A DNA stretch of 64,000 bases from Burkholderiales bacterium 39-55-53 (GCA_002282445.1 NCJK01000005.1:1-64000), one strand, 5' to 3'. Counted from the first letter of the stretch, positions 1 to 7,810 are shown. A program made the numbers and translations. The notes: a model not told the origin generated them from the letters alone.

Positions 1-1
1 G

Positions 2-127
2 CCCAAGCTTGATCCGCAAGCCATGGAAGAGTGCCTGCGCCAGTTGCCCAAAGACACCTTGGAAGCCGAGATGGCACGCGACCAACGCCTCATGGACCAA
101 TGGGGCAGTAGCAAAACTGGCCGATGA
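2..127 (+). CDS. C-terminal end of an unidentified protein (truncated by window edge)
   Basis: An open frame enters from the left edge and ends at a TGA, leaving 41 residues (it begins PKLDPQAMEECLRQLPK and ends WGSSKTGR). The piece is charged and apparently helical, with no motif that I recognise. It is convergent with the DUF2892 gene, whose stop lies 8 bases further on. The frame and the convergent stop arrangement suggest a real gene end, but the family cannot be named from this fragment. Confidence 0.45.
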   Translation, partial: PKLDPQAMEECLRQLPKDTLEAEMARDQRLMDQWGSSKTGR

Positions 128-135
128 TGTACTGA

Positions 136-363
136 TTAAACGCAGCAGGAATTTCCATCCTCTTTAATTCCTAGTGCCTTAAATATCTTCCCAGCTGGAC
201 AAAAGCCTGTAAATCCAGATTGAAACAAATTCAATCCAACAAATGCGCAAAGCCACAACCAGCCAGGCGAACTCAGATCAACTTGTCCATTTAAATGAGC
301 AAGGGCTAAACCCAGGGTCACCATGAAGCCTGCCATGATGCTGATTAGTTTATTGACGGTCAT
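136..363 (-). CDS. DUF2892 / YgaP-like small inner-membrane protein
   Basis: A 75-residue protein with two hydrophobic segments (about residues 6-23 and 33-50) and the pattern of the DUF2892 family, the membrane domain at the end of E. coli YgaP: an N-terminal MTVN, then NLFQSGFTGFCPAGKIF and a Cys pair near the C-terminus. The central FTGFCP is the hallmark. Its biochemical role is not settled. It follows the exporter operon on the same strand, 39 bases after the ATPase gene, so it could be its last cistron. I rate membership of the family as high and any function in export as speculation. Confidence 0.75.
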   Translation of the reverse strand: MTVNKLISIMAGFMVTLGLALAHLNGQVDLSSPGWLWLCAFVGLNLFQSGFTGFCPAGKIFKALGIKEDGNSCCV

Positions 364-402
364 TTTTCACTCCAATTAAAAATAAAACTGTGCTCTCTTA
401 AA

Positions 403-1119
403 TTATTTAAGAGAGCGTCCCTCACCTTTTTCCTCAACCGTCTGTCCATCACGAATGTGATAGATGCGTTTGAAGGTTGGGATGATCTTTTCATCGTGTG
501 TTACGACGATGATGGCTGTCTGTGCGAGACGGGCCATGTCATTAAGAATTCGAATCACAGAAAGAGCACGCTCGCTATCAAGAGGTGCTGTAGGCTCATC
601 AGCCAAAATTACAGGCGGTTTGTTTGCCAACGCGCGAGCAATGGACACTCGTTGCTGCTCACCACCAGAAAGCTGAGATGGTTCAGCCTTTGCGCGGTGC
701 AACACATCTAAAGATGTCAACAACTCAAGCGCTCTTTGTCTTGCAAGCTCATTGGGAACACCAGCCAACATTGGCAACAAAGCAACGTTATCTGTCACGT
801 CCAAAAAAGGAATCAGATAAGGCGCTTGGAATACAAAACCAATACGATCGCGTCGCAAGGTTCGTAAATCTGGAATCTTCCATCCGTTGTCATAGATAAC
901 TTCATCGCCCAAAGTCATTCGCCCCGACGTGGGCTCAATGATGGCACCCAAGCATTTGAGAAGCGTACTTTTACCTGAGCCAGAAGGGCCAACAAGTCCA
1001 ACCACCTCACCCGCAGAAACTTGCATGTTGACGTTCTTCAAAGCCTCGACGGCAGTGTCCCCATGCCCGTAGACTTTGCGTAGGTTTTCAATAAGGATGC
1101 CACCTGTTTTGTATGTCAT
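403..1119 (-). CDS. ABC transporter ATP-binding protein of a HlyD/FtsX-type exporter
   Basis: ATPase subunit of the tripartite exporter encoded here. The 238-residue protein has Walker A GPSGSGKST at 44-52, Q-loop Gln98, signature LSGGEQ at 150-155, Walker B ILADEP at 171-176 and H-loop His208, so it should be catalytically complete. It belongs to the MacB/LolD/DevA-like group that powers FtsX-type permeases. I chose the ATG at MTYKTGG because a GAGGTG ribosome site precedes it and it lies 10 bases after the permease stop; a longer reading frame starting inside the permease adds a stretch unlike the family. It acts on the cytoplasmic face of the inner membrane. The substrate is unknown. Confidence 0.85.
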   Translation of the reverse strand: MTYKTGGILIENLRKVYGHGDTAVEALKNVNMQVSAGEVVGLVGPSGSGKSTLLKCLGAIIEPTSGRMTLGDEVIYDNGWKIPDLRTLRRDRIGFVFQAPYLIPFLDVTDNVALLPMLAGVPNELARQRALELLTSLDVLHRAKAEPSQLSGGEQQRVSIARALANKPPVILADEPTAPLDSERALSVIRILNDMARLAQTAIIVVTHDEKIIPTFKRIYHIRDGQTVEEKGEGRSLK

Positions 1120-1129
1120 TTCGTACACC

Positions 1130-2332
1130 TCAACTGATGGCCTGAGCCGGATCAACAAGTAAGGCAACACGAATAGCCATCGTGCTAGCCAATGCGCAGA
1201 TAAGCATCGTGGCCCCAAAACCCACAATCGCATCTTGCGTCAGAAGCAAAACAAACTTAGGAAATACTGGTGCCCAAATCGTGGCAGCAACTTTGCCCAC
1301 CACAAACCCGATCACACCTAAACCCAATGCTTGCTGCAAGATCATGGCCGCGATGGTGACGTTATGTGTACCAATCAATTTCAATACAGCAATCTCTCGA
1401 ATCTTTCCAAGAGTCATCGTGTAGATGATGAAAGCCACGATTGCGGCACTCACAACAGCAAGGATGACTAAAAACATACCAATTTGTTTGGCAGATGTTG
1501 CAATCAATTTCTCAATCAGGATTTCTTCCATGTCTGCACGAGTGAATACGGTCAGATGCTTCCAGCGGCGAATAGGTTCAGCCACATGATCGGCAGACCA
1601 CCCATCTGACACTCGCACTAAGACCGCATTGACATTACGACTACTGGTTTGTAAGTTTTGTACAGCTTCTAGCAAACCGGGCACTGCTGGCCTATTGAAC
1701 GCACCATTTACGGCAGTTCGCACACGGTCGTTCACGATTGCCTCGTTGTCTTTGAGGAACTGTGCTTCTTGCGCATCCTCGAGTGGAATGAAGACCATAG
1801 GGTCCCCGCCCGATGACACCATGCGACGTGTCAGTCCTACTACTTCGTAGGTGTGGCGTCGGATCTCGACTTTGTCACCTATAGACAAACCACTTTTAAT
1901 GTCGGCAACCGCCTCGTAGTGGCTAAGCATGAGGTGACGCCCAGCTAACAAATAGCTGGGTTGCCCTGGTAACCCCTTGGCTCCTGGCTCAATACCAACA
2001 ACCATGGCTCTCGCCTCTTTACCGCCAACAGTTTTAACCTGCATGGTGAAGTAAGTGATGTTGGACGCCATGTCGACACCCGGCATTCCCGTGATGCTTC
2101 GAACCACATCGTCTTTGAGACTTGAGGCTTCTGCATAAGGGCCTTGGGTGTCTTTTTGAACTACCCATAAATCAGCGCCGCTGTTGTTGAGCAGCGCCTG
2201 CGCATCATCAACCATGCCGCGAAATACACCAGCCATTGTTAGCGTGACGCCAATCAGCAAGCCTAGACCTAGGCCTGTTAAAACGAACTTAGCCCAGCTG
2301 TGTTGAATGTCGCGTGCAGCGAGATTAATCAT
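1130..2332 (-). CDS. FtsX-like ABC transporter permease
   Basis: A 400-residue inner-membrane protein with one N-terminal helix (about 15-38), a large periplasmic domain, and a C-terminal FtsX domain with three hydrophobic segments (about 285-395). This is the MacB/DevC topology, in which the permease transmits ATP-driven movement to a periplasmic adaptor instead of forming a channel. Its start overlaps the HlyD gene stop by 4 bases (ATGA), so the two are translationally coupled. With the adaptor and ATPase it makes a complete export unit; an outer-membrane partner is not encoded nearby. Confidence 0.82.
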   Translation of the reverse strand: MINLAARDIQHSWAKFVLTGLGLGLLIGVTLTMAGVFRGMVDDAQALLNNSGADLWVVQKDTQGPYAEASSLKDDVVRSITGMPGVDMASNITYFTMQVKTVGGKEARAMVVGIEPGAKGLPGQPSYLLAGRHLMLSHYEAVADIKSGLSIGDKVEIRRHTYEVVGLTRRMVSSGGDPMVFIPLEDAQEAQFLKDNEAIVNDRVRTAVNGAFNRPAVPGLLEAVQNLQTSSRNVNAVLVRVSDGWSADHVAEPIRRWKHLTVFTRADMEEILIEKLIATSAKQIGMFLVILAVVSAAIVAFIIYTMTLGKIREIAVLKLIGTHNVTIAAMILQQALGLGVIGFVVGKVAATIWAPVFPKFVLLLTQDAIVGFGATMLICALASTMAIRVALLVDPAQAIS

Positions 2333-3522
2333 GGCTTAATCTTTTTAACTAAAGCATCCACCACACGAAAGTTGGCACCTTCAGACAGTGCCTTTTCGCT
2401 ATAAACAACCACGGTGTCACCTGAAGCCAGCCCTTGAATTGCCTGAACTCGACCATCAAGGCTGGCAGCGCCCCATTGGACTTGCACAAACTCAAGTCGG
2501 CCATCAATGACTCGCCAGACACCTGAACGACCTTGATAAGTTTGCACACTGGCTTGCGGTATGGCTAAGGCGTCCGTTGCTTCCTTTAAGTTAAGTGTGA
2601 CTTCAGCCATTTCACCAATAGATAAAGATGGCGGCATTCGCTCAAAGGCGACCTGAGCAATTCGCTCTTCAGTTACAGCGTCCGCTTGTAGTTCCACCCG
2701 TTCAACCTTACCTAGGAGCGAGTGCTGAGGACTAGATCTCAGTACGATCTGCGCAGGCAACCCAACTTCAAGACCAGATGATCGCCCTTGGTCTACCCGC
2801 AACTTGATCCATAAACTGGATGGATTAGCCAACCTAAGAACAGGTTGCCCAGCGACAACCGTGCTGCCCGATTCAGCATCTCTGCTAATTACGACGGCAT
2901 CAGCTGGTGCTACTAATTTGGTGTTTTGCTTTTGCAAAGCAACCGCAGTTCGTTCAGCCTGCAAACGCAGGGTTTCTTGCTTAGCGGCTTGCAGGTTAGC
3001 TTGAGCAGCTTGATACGCCGCATCCGCAGATTGCAGCTCTTGATCTCGTCCCTCTAAAGCCGCAGGACTGATGAAATTTTGCTTTGCTAATTCTTCATAA
3101 CGCTTCAAATTTGCGTTCGCAAGTTCTCGTCTTGCCTTGGTGTCAGCGACTTGAGCTTTACCAGCCATCTCCACGCTAGATGCTTTAGACAAAGCAGCTT
3201 CTTGTGCATTCAAGCGTTGGTCTAGATCGACTGGGTCCATTTCTGCCAGCAACTGACCTGCTTTTACCGCCTGCCCCACATCCACATGTACTCGCAACAC
3301 ACGACCAGCTACGGTTGGACCCATAAGCCAACTTTGACGAGCCTCCACACTGCCGATTCCAAACACAGAGGGGGTTAGGCTCTCTTTTTTAATTTGGATG
3401 ACAGTAACTTTTGTTGGTGCTAACGGTCCCATGCGAAAAGCCACGAAACCAATCGTGATTAGCACTAGACCAGTTGCTGCAACCATTACGACCTGTTGCT
3501 TGCTTAATTTTGGAATTTTCAT
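2329..3522 (-). CDS. HlyD-family periplasmic adaptor (membrane fusion protein)
   Basis: A 397-residue membrane-fusion protein: N-terminal membrane anchor (about residues 10-30), a lipoyl-type half motif near 75-95 (VAGRVLRVHVDVGQAVKAGQ), a long alpha-hairpin/coiled coil rich in Ala, Gln and Glu (about 105-200), the second lipoyl half, then beta-barrel domains. Such adaptors bridge an inner-membrane pump to an outer-membrane channel. It is overlapped by 4 bases at both ends, by tetR upstream and the permease downstream, so the set is one transcription unit. DevB and MacA are the nearest named relatives by architecture. Confidence 0.85.
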   Translation of the reverse strand: MKIPKLSKQQVVMVAATGLVLITIGFVAFRMGPLAPTKVTVIQIKKESLTPSVFGIGSVEARQSWLMGPTVAGRVLRVHVDVGQAVKAGQLLAEMDPVDLDQRLNAQEAALSKASSVEMAGKAQVADTKARRELANANLKRYEELAKQNFISPAALEGRDQELQSADAAYQAAQANLQAAKQETLRLQAERTAVALQKQNTKLVAPADAVVISRDAESGSTVVAGQPVLRLANPSSLWIKLRVDQGRSSGLEVGLPAQIVLRSSPQHSLLGKVERVELQADAVTEERIAQVAFERMPPSLSIGEMAEVTLNLKEATDALAIPQASVQTYQGRSGVWRVIDGRLEFVQVQWGAASLDGRVQAIQGLASGDTVVVYSEKALSEGANFRVVDALVKKIKP

Positions 3523-4145
3523 TTGGACGTACCTGCTTTTTTCACGGAAGAAGCAAGAAGTCCCGCCTCATAAATGCTGAACACTGTTTTTGCTTGCTGT
3601 TTTATCTTTTCGAGACTGCCAGTAATTAGTGACTGCATCACCAGGCCTTGGATTGCGCCAATAAACAGAACCACAGCTGCTTGCAAATCAGCTTCAGGTG
3701 AAATCTCAGCATCCTTGCGAGCTTGTGCCAGGAGTCCAGAAATCAATTGCCGGTAGTCAGCCATAAGCAGCTGAACCCTCTCTTTAAGCAGGGTCTGCTC
3801 GGGATGCTGAAGCTCCTGAAAGATCAACCTAGGAACGCCTGGATATTGCTGAACAAAGCTGATATGAGCCATGAACACAGCTCTTAAGGACTTAAAGGCC
3901 GTTTGATTTCTTACTTTGGCTTCCAGCATCAATTTTTTCATTAGATCTTGATGCGCCCACTCAATAGCAGCAAGCCAGATGGCCTCTTTACTGTCAAAGT
4001 GCTTAAACACACCGCCTTGAGTGATTCCAATGACATTTGCCAAGTCACCCGTAGTAATTTCACTGGGACTCTTAGTTGCAGCCAAAAGCAAAGCAGCGGC
4101 TACTAACTCGGCTTGCCGATCTTCAGTTTTGAGCTTGGGTCGCAA
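3519..4145 (-). CDS. TetR/AcrR-family transcriptional regulator
   Basis: A 208-residue one-component repressor. The N-terminal HTH (about residues 8-55) has the TetR signature, ending in GGVFKHFDSKEAIW; the C-terminal half is a helical ligand domain. It is the first gene of the exporter operon and so probably represses its own transcription and that of the pump. The start is TTG: an in-frame TGA lies two codons upstream, and GAGGGG sits 7 bases before the TTG. A 20-bp perfect dyad lies 20-39 bases upstream and is the likely operator. The inducer is unknown, presumably a pump substrate. Confidence 0.85.
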   Translation of the reverse strand: MRPKLKTEDRQAELVAAALLLAATKSPSEITTGDLANVIGITQGGVFKHFDSKEAIWLAAIEWAHQDLMKKLMLEAKVRNQTAFKSLRAVFMAHISFVQQYPGVPRLIFQELQHPEQTLLKERVQLLMADYRQLISGLLAQARKDAEISPEADLQAAVVLFIGAIQGLVMQSLITGSLEKIKQQAKTVFSIYEAGLLASSVKKAGTSK

Positions 4146-4164
4146 AAGTCACCCCTCATTAATT

Positions 4165-4184
4165 AAGTAATTGATGAATTACTT
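4165..4184. promoter_or_regulatory. Candidate TetR operator (8-4-8 dyad)
   Basis: Perfect inverted repeat AAGTAATT-GATG-AATTACTT placed 20-39 bases before the tetR start. Arm length, AT-rich core and position are typical of autorepressed TetR operators. The assignment to this TetR is inference from position. Confidence 0.6.
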
Positions 4185-4236
4185 TAACACGTATTGGTTT
4201 AATGTGTGTCTTTACAAATTCATCTTCAAAACTGAT

Positions 4237-4252
4237 CAACTTTGACAAGTTG
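4237..4252. promoter_or_regulatory. Short dyad upstream of the HTH gene
   Basis: Inverted repeat CAACTT-TGAC-AAGTTG lies 69-84 bases before the start of the HTH gene at 4321. HTH proteins of this size often repress themselves, so this could be its operator. Arms of six bases can occur by chance, hence the low score. Confidence 0.3.
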
Positions 4253-4320
4253 CAGCAATCACTGATGTCGCTGAAAATACTCGAACTCACTCACCTTTTC
4301 TAGCTGAATAAACATTACAA

Positions 4321-4746
4321 ATGACTACCTTTGCCAATCAGCTCAAATCTGAAATCGCACGTATTGCTAAAAAAGAGGCTCGCGCTGAGACTCACCAACT
4401 CAAGAAAGCATCTGCCCAATATCGATCAGACATCGCCGCCTTGAAGCGTCACATCGGTGCTCTTGAGGCAACTGTGAAGAAGTTACAAAAGGGTCAACCA
4501 AAGCCTGTACTTAAAGTTGAGGAAGAGCCAGCCACCGCCCTTCGCTTCCGTGCTGGTGGTTTTGCAACCCTTCGCAAGAAGCTGGATTTATCCGCAGAAC
4601 AGATGGGAAAGTTGATTGGCGTTTCAGCGCAATCGGTCTATCACTGGGAAGCTGAGAAGTCTCGCCCACGTGCAAGCCAACTACCAGCCATAGCTGCCGC
4701 TCGTAAGCTTGCAAAGAAAGAAGCTTGGGCGAAGTTAGGTCTCTGA
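4321..4746 (+). CDS. XRE-type HTH protein with N-terminal coiled coil
   Basis: A 141-residue protein in two parts. Residues 1-60 are strongly charged and helical (Lys, Glu, Ala-rich), consistent with a coiled coil. Residues 80-130 form a XRE-type HTH: a run of LRKKLDLSAEQMGKLIGVS followed by QSVYHWEAEKSRPR, where the second helix of the fold and the SxxxYxWE recognition pattern are clear. A Lys-rich tail follows. It is followed 6 bases later by the GIY-YIG-like gene and is probably cotranscribed with it. No clear Shine-Dalgarno is seen. A role as DNA-binding partner or regulator of the nuclease-like protein is inference. Confidence 0.75.
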   Translation: MTTFANQLKSEIARIAKKEARAETHQLKKASAQYRSDIAALKRHIGALEATVKKLQKGQPKPVLKVEEEPATALRFRAGGFATLRKKLDLSAEQMGKLIGVSAQSVYHWEAEKSRPRASQLPAIAAARKLAKKEAWAKLGL

Positions 4747-4752
4747 TCAAAC

Positions 4753-5073
4753 ATGCGTGAACGTCACAACGTCTACGTCATCGAATTAGACAAAGACGTT
4801 CTTTACGAGGCCAAATTCAAGAAAGCCAATCCGGATTACGTAACTGGCAAGCCTTGTGTCTATGTAGGCATGACTGGTCAAGACCCCGACACTCGCTTTG
4901 ACCAACACAAGGCTGGTATCAAATCCAACAAGTACGCCATGAAGTACGGCATTCGACTGATGCCCGAGATCTACGAAAAACTCAACCCAATGCCCTATGG
5001 TGATGCTCAATACATGGAAGTCGATCTAGCCATCAGGTTGCAGCAGTTGGGCTATGGAGTTTGGCAAAGTTAG
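4753..5073 (+). CDS. GIY-YIG nuclease-like small protein
   Basis: A 106-residue protein whose first 70 residues fit a compact GIY-YIG fold: VYVIEL at 4-9 replaces the GIY strand, CVYVGMT at 35-41 replaces YIG, and DPDTRFDQHKAG supplies the usual Arg and His. The Glu near the C-terminus (ME at about 92-93) could be the metal ligand. The family cuts DNA, but divergence in both core motifs means activity cannot be assumed. It follows the HTH gene by 6 bases, probably coupled, and is convergent with the SRAP gene. Confidence 0.65.
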   Translation: MRERHNVYVIELDKDVLYEAKFKKANPDYVTGKPCVYVGMTGQDPDTRFDQHKAGIKSNKYAMKYGIRLMPEIYEKLNPMPYGDAQYMEVDLAIRLQQLGYGVWQS

Positions 5074-5109
5074 TGTTCCTGTGCCAATCGTAGCTCTTGG
5101 CTAGAATTT

Positions 5110-5745
5110 TTATAGTCTCGGCGCAGACATGGCTCTGAGCTCTGGCATATGTGACCAAGTCATCAGTTCGGATGCTTGCGCTACGTCAGCGCCTAACCAT
5201 GCATCGTGGAGATCTGGAGCAATGATCACAGGGGTGCGCTTCTCGTCACCCGGCTTGTGAAACTGACGCATTACAGGGTGCTCGTCGGCGTTGACCGTGA
5301 GCATGGAGAAACTGACCACCAGTTCGCCAGATGCTGAATCAGTCCACCGGTCCCAAAGGCAAGCAATTCCGAACGGCTCCTTTGAAGCGAGTTCAATCTT
5401 CCAGCGCATCGCCCTGCCCGACTCATAACTTGGCTCATAGAAGTTATCGACCAAGACGAGACCGTATTGACGTTGACGCCACGCAGTTCGGTAACTTGGC
5501 TTCTCCGCCGCTGTCTCACTCCTGGCGTTGTAGGTGTGACGTGCAATTTTCTCGTCTTTGGCCCATGTTGGGATCAGTCCAAACTTAGCCAACCCGCAGG
5601 CTACGCGCCCTGTTTGGTGGCTTTTCACAACTACGGGCGCAGCAAATCCCGGGTATGACTCCGCTGGGTAATCAGCTGGTAGCGCTACTCCCAGCTTATC
5701 TTTGACCCACTGGCTCTTTTTGGTTGGCGTGAAATTTGTGCACAC
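5110..5745 (-). CDS. SRAP domain protein (SOS response-associated, YedK/HMCES type)
   Basis: SRAP proteins form a covalent thiazolidine link through Cys2 with abasic sites in single-stranded DNA, shielding them from cleavage. The 211-residue product has Cys2 directly after Met1, Asn73 in NARSE, Glu104 in FYEP and His163 in QFH, matching the four active-site positions of E. coli YedK. The segment after His163 (KPGDEKRTPVII) is longer than the usual HDRMP and is a variant. Translation begins at ATG immediately followed by TGC, which fixes the start because Cys2 must be exposed. The gene is divergent from the gp32-like gene across 85 bases. Confidence 0.88.
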   Translation of the reverse strand: MCTNFTPTKKSQWVKDKLGVALPADYPAESYPGFAAPVVVKSHQTGRVACGLAKFGLIPTWAKDEKIARHTYNARSETAAEKPSYRTAWRQRQYGLVLVDNFYEPSYESGRAMRWKIELASKEPFGIACLWDRWTDSASGELVVSFSMLTVNADEHPVMRQFHKPGDEKRTPVIIAPDLHDAWLGADVAQASELMTWSHMPELRAMSAPRL

Positions 5746-5830
5746 AATTGCAGTTTAGTGTTCGGGACTGTAGTTTGCTTGCCTGATGAGTAGAAGTTGG
5801 TAATGCTCATCAAACCGGAGCTTTGAATGT

Positions 5831-6631
5831 ATGAGTAATTCTCTTGAAAAAATGCGTAAATTGCTAACCACTAAGAATCCTGAATTAGCAACTCTAGCTT
5901 CGAAACCTCGCGCAGATACATCCATCTACCGGCATTGGGAAATGGCATTGAACGCGACAGCAACACTGCGGTTTCTTCCTGATGGGAACACTAACAACTC
6001 ATTTTTTTGGGTTGAGCGAGACATGATCAAACTTCCATTTGCTGGCATCAAAGGGAAACCAGAAATTAAACCTCTACAAGTTTTGGTGCCATGCATGCAG
6101 ATGTACGACGAAGAATGTCCAGTTCTTCAAGAGGTTCGAGCATGGATGAAAGATCCAACCCTTGAAGAAATGGCACGACGGTATTGGAAAAAGCGTAGCT
6201 ACTTCTATCAAGGCTTTGTTCGCGAATCACCATTTCACGAATCAGAGGCACCTCAAAATCCGATTCGTCAGTTCATCATCGGCCCACAAATTCACTGCCT
6301 AGTGCTGAACATGCTGATGCACAGAGACTTATTAGAGTCTCCTTGCGACATCGAACGGGGCATGGACTTCACTATTAAAAAGACTGATAAAAGTGGTTAC
6401 GCCAACTATGACCAATCGTATTGGGCATTCAAGGAATCGGCCCTCAGTAGTACTGAACGAGAAGCAGTAGATGTTTACGGACTTAAGGACCTTGACACAC
6501 ATCTACCACCCAAGCCCACCGCAGATGGAGTCAGAGTGATACGTGAGATGTTTGAGGCTAGCATTGATGGTGAGTTGTATGACTCAGCTCGATGGGCTGA
6601 GTACTTTGCGCCTTATGGCTTAACTACTTGA
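5831..6631 (+). CDS. Phage T4 gp32-like single-stranded DNA-binding protein
   Basis: A 266-residue protein that fits the core of T4-like phage gp32 proteins, which coat single-stranded DNA in replication and repair. In order: RFLP at 47-50, a Cys segment at 88-98 with CPV, YWKKRSYFYQGFV at 118-130, FIIGPQIHCLV at 148-158, GMDFTIKK at 177-184, and YANYDQS at 190-196, the last two matching the GxDF and YxNYDxS pattern of gp32. The third zinc Cys of T4 gp32 is Leu99 here, so a zinc site may be lost. The acidic C-terminal tail of gp32 is not evident. The assignment is from motif recall, not a search. Neighbours are SRAP (divergent) and a CWC protein. Confidence 0.7.
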   Translation: MSNSLEKMRKLLTTKNPELATLASKPRADTSIYRHWEMALNATATLRFLPDGNTNNSFFWVERDMIKLPFAGIKGKPEIKPLQVLVPCMQMYDEECPVLQEVRAWMKDPTLEEMARRYWKKRSYFYQGFVRESPFHESEAPQNPIRQFIIGPQIHCLVLNMLMHRDLLESPCDIERGMDFTIKKTDKSGYANYDQSYWAFKESALSSTEREAVDVYGLKDLDTHLPPKPTADGVRVIREMFEASIDGELYDSARWAEYFAPYGLTT

Positions 6632-6677
6632 GAGCAGCTGATCTCCTCTACGACTGATACAAGTCCTGAAAGTACAA

Positions 6678-6881
6678 ATGCACCCAATTGATCCAACTCG
6701 TTGTCCGATCTGTAACGAACTGAATATTTGTGCCATGGAAAAGGCAAAGGCAACTGGCAGCGAGCTCGAGCGCTGCTGGTGCGTGGATGCAGTGTTTACG
6801 CCCGCTATGATCGATAAAGTACCTGAGTCAGCTAAAGGCAAGGCCTGCATTTGCGCCAGATGTGCTGCTGCGGGAGCATGA
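6678..6881 (+). CDS. Cysteine-rich CWC family small protein
   Basis: A 67-residue protein with Cys at 9, 12, 18, 33 and 35 and further Cys near the C-terminus, in the spacing CPICNxxNxC ... CWC ... CICxxC typical of the Cys-rich CWC family, probably a metal-binding knuckle. Function is unknown. It follows the gp32-like gene by 46 bases on the same strand, and could share its transcript. Confidence 0.75.
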   Translation: MHPIDPTRCPICNELNICAMEKAKATGSELERCWCVDAVFTPAMIDKVPESAKGKACICARCAAAGA

Positions 6882-7019
6882 ATCTGTGAAATATTTCGAC
6901 TCTGTGCGGGAGAGGCAAACTCACAGCTTGAGTCATACTTAGTTCATATGAAATATGAAGTAACCAGGTTTAAAGATCTTCAAAAAATATTCCAGATTAA
7001 TCATTTACAGTTTTGAATT

Positions 7020-7043
7020 TTCTTGCTACATTTGTAGCAAGAA
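7020..7043. promoter_or_regulatory. Operator of the toxin-antitoxin operon
   Basis: A perfect 24-bp dyad with 11-base arms (TTCTTGCTACA and its complement, spacer TT) ends 18 bases before the antitoxin ATG. A GGAGAAG ribosome site lies between them. Type II antitoxins bind such palindromes and autorepress. The core TGCTACA/TGTAGCA is a common pattern in such promoters. Confidence 0.7.
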
Positions 7044-7061
7044 TTAATTTTTGGAGAAGTT

Positions 7062-7286
7062 ATGGGACTGCCCGTTCGAATCGACAGTGATCTTTACGAT
7101 CAAGCCAAGTCACACGCGCATGCAGAGCGAAGAACTATATCTGGACAAATTGAGTTTTGGGCCATGATTGGTAAGGCCGCCCTGGACAACCCAGACTTGC
7201 CCATCGACTTTGTGCGCGATTTGATGATCGCAAAAGGTGAAGGTAAATCCTTGGCCACTCCGTTTATGCCGCAAAGCAAACACTAA
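7062..7286 (+). CDS. ParD-like antitoxin
   Basis: A 74-residue protein beginning MGLPVRIDSDLYDQAKSHA, the ParD-like (ribbon-helix-helix) antitoxin start, with ERRTISGQIEFWAMIGKAALDNPDLP as the second helix. It should neutralise the adjacent RelE toxin and bind the upstream palindrome. The stop overlaps the toxin start by one base (TAATG), giving tight coupling. GGAGAAG precedes the ATG at good spacing. Confidence 0.85.
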   Translation: MGLPVRIDSDLYDQAKSHAHAERRTISGQIEFWAMIGKAALDNPDLPIDFVRDLMIAKGEGKSLATPFMPQSKH

Positions 7287-7567
7287 TGGCTTCAAAGCAA
7301 ATTCAAGTCACCCAATCCTCAGCTTTTGCTCGAGGCTACAAGAAATTACACCTTAAGCAAAAAAATGATGTCGACGCAGCTGTTGATGTCATCGTTGCTG
7401 ACCCTCTAGTAGGCGAACCTAAGCGCGGTGATCTCGCTGGCGTTTATGTCTATAAATTCAAAAGTCAAACGCAACTCATGTTGCTTGCCTATGAGTTCGA
7501 TCCCAAGACGCGTCATCTGCTGCTACTTGGCTCGCATGAGAACTTTTATAGAGAACTCAAACGCTAA
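7286..7567 (+). CDS. RelE/ParE-superfamily toxin
   Basis: A 93-residue toxin with the RelE/StbE fold signature: an N-terminal AFARGYKKLHLKQK segment, a central VGEPKRGDLAGVYVYKF strand pair, and the end LLLLGSHENFYRELKR, which carries the conserved HENFY and basic tail. RelE-type toxins cut mRNA on the ribosome; ParE types poison gyrase, and sequence alone does not separate them here. Translation is coupled with the antitoxin. A degraded HU gene follows. Confidence 0.83.
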   Translation: MASKQIQVTQSSAFARGYKKLHLKQKNDVDAAVDVIVADPLVGEPKRGDLAGVYVYKFKSQTQLMLLAYEFDPKTRHLLLLGSHENFYRELKR

Positions 7568-7594
7568 ACACAGGCAACTGACCTGCGAAACTAG

Positions 7595-7810
7595 GCCGGT
7601 ACCAGCGCACTTGAATCCATCATTGATGCATTCAAGAAGACGCACAAAAATGGCGGCACCGTTTCCTTCGTTGGTTTCGGTTCTTTTTCTGTTGGTAAGC
7701 GTGCTGCTCGCACAGGTCGTAACCCACGCACTGGTGCAGCAATCAAGATCAAGGCAGCTAAGGCACAACACAATCGAATGATTAAGTGCCTCAAACTAAC
7801 ATCCCTTTAG
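7595..7810 (+). pseudogene. Broken HU (histone-like) gene, 5' end and 3' tail lost
   Basis: Translation gives a stretch reading AGTSALESIIDAFKKTHKNG, then GGTVSFVGFGSFSVGKRAAR and TGRNPRTGAAIKIKAAK, which is the middle and beta-arm of a betaproteobacterial HU protein. An in-frame TAG precedes it (7592-7594), and the first about 20 residues of HU are absent. After KAAK (ends 7762) the frame diverges from the HU tail (which should read VPKFRPGKALKD) and stops at 7810, overlapping the ureG stop on the other strand. It is a remnant, not a working gene, and sits exactly at the junction between the AT-rich accessory DNA and the urease operon. Confidence 0.8.
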
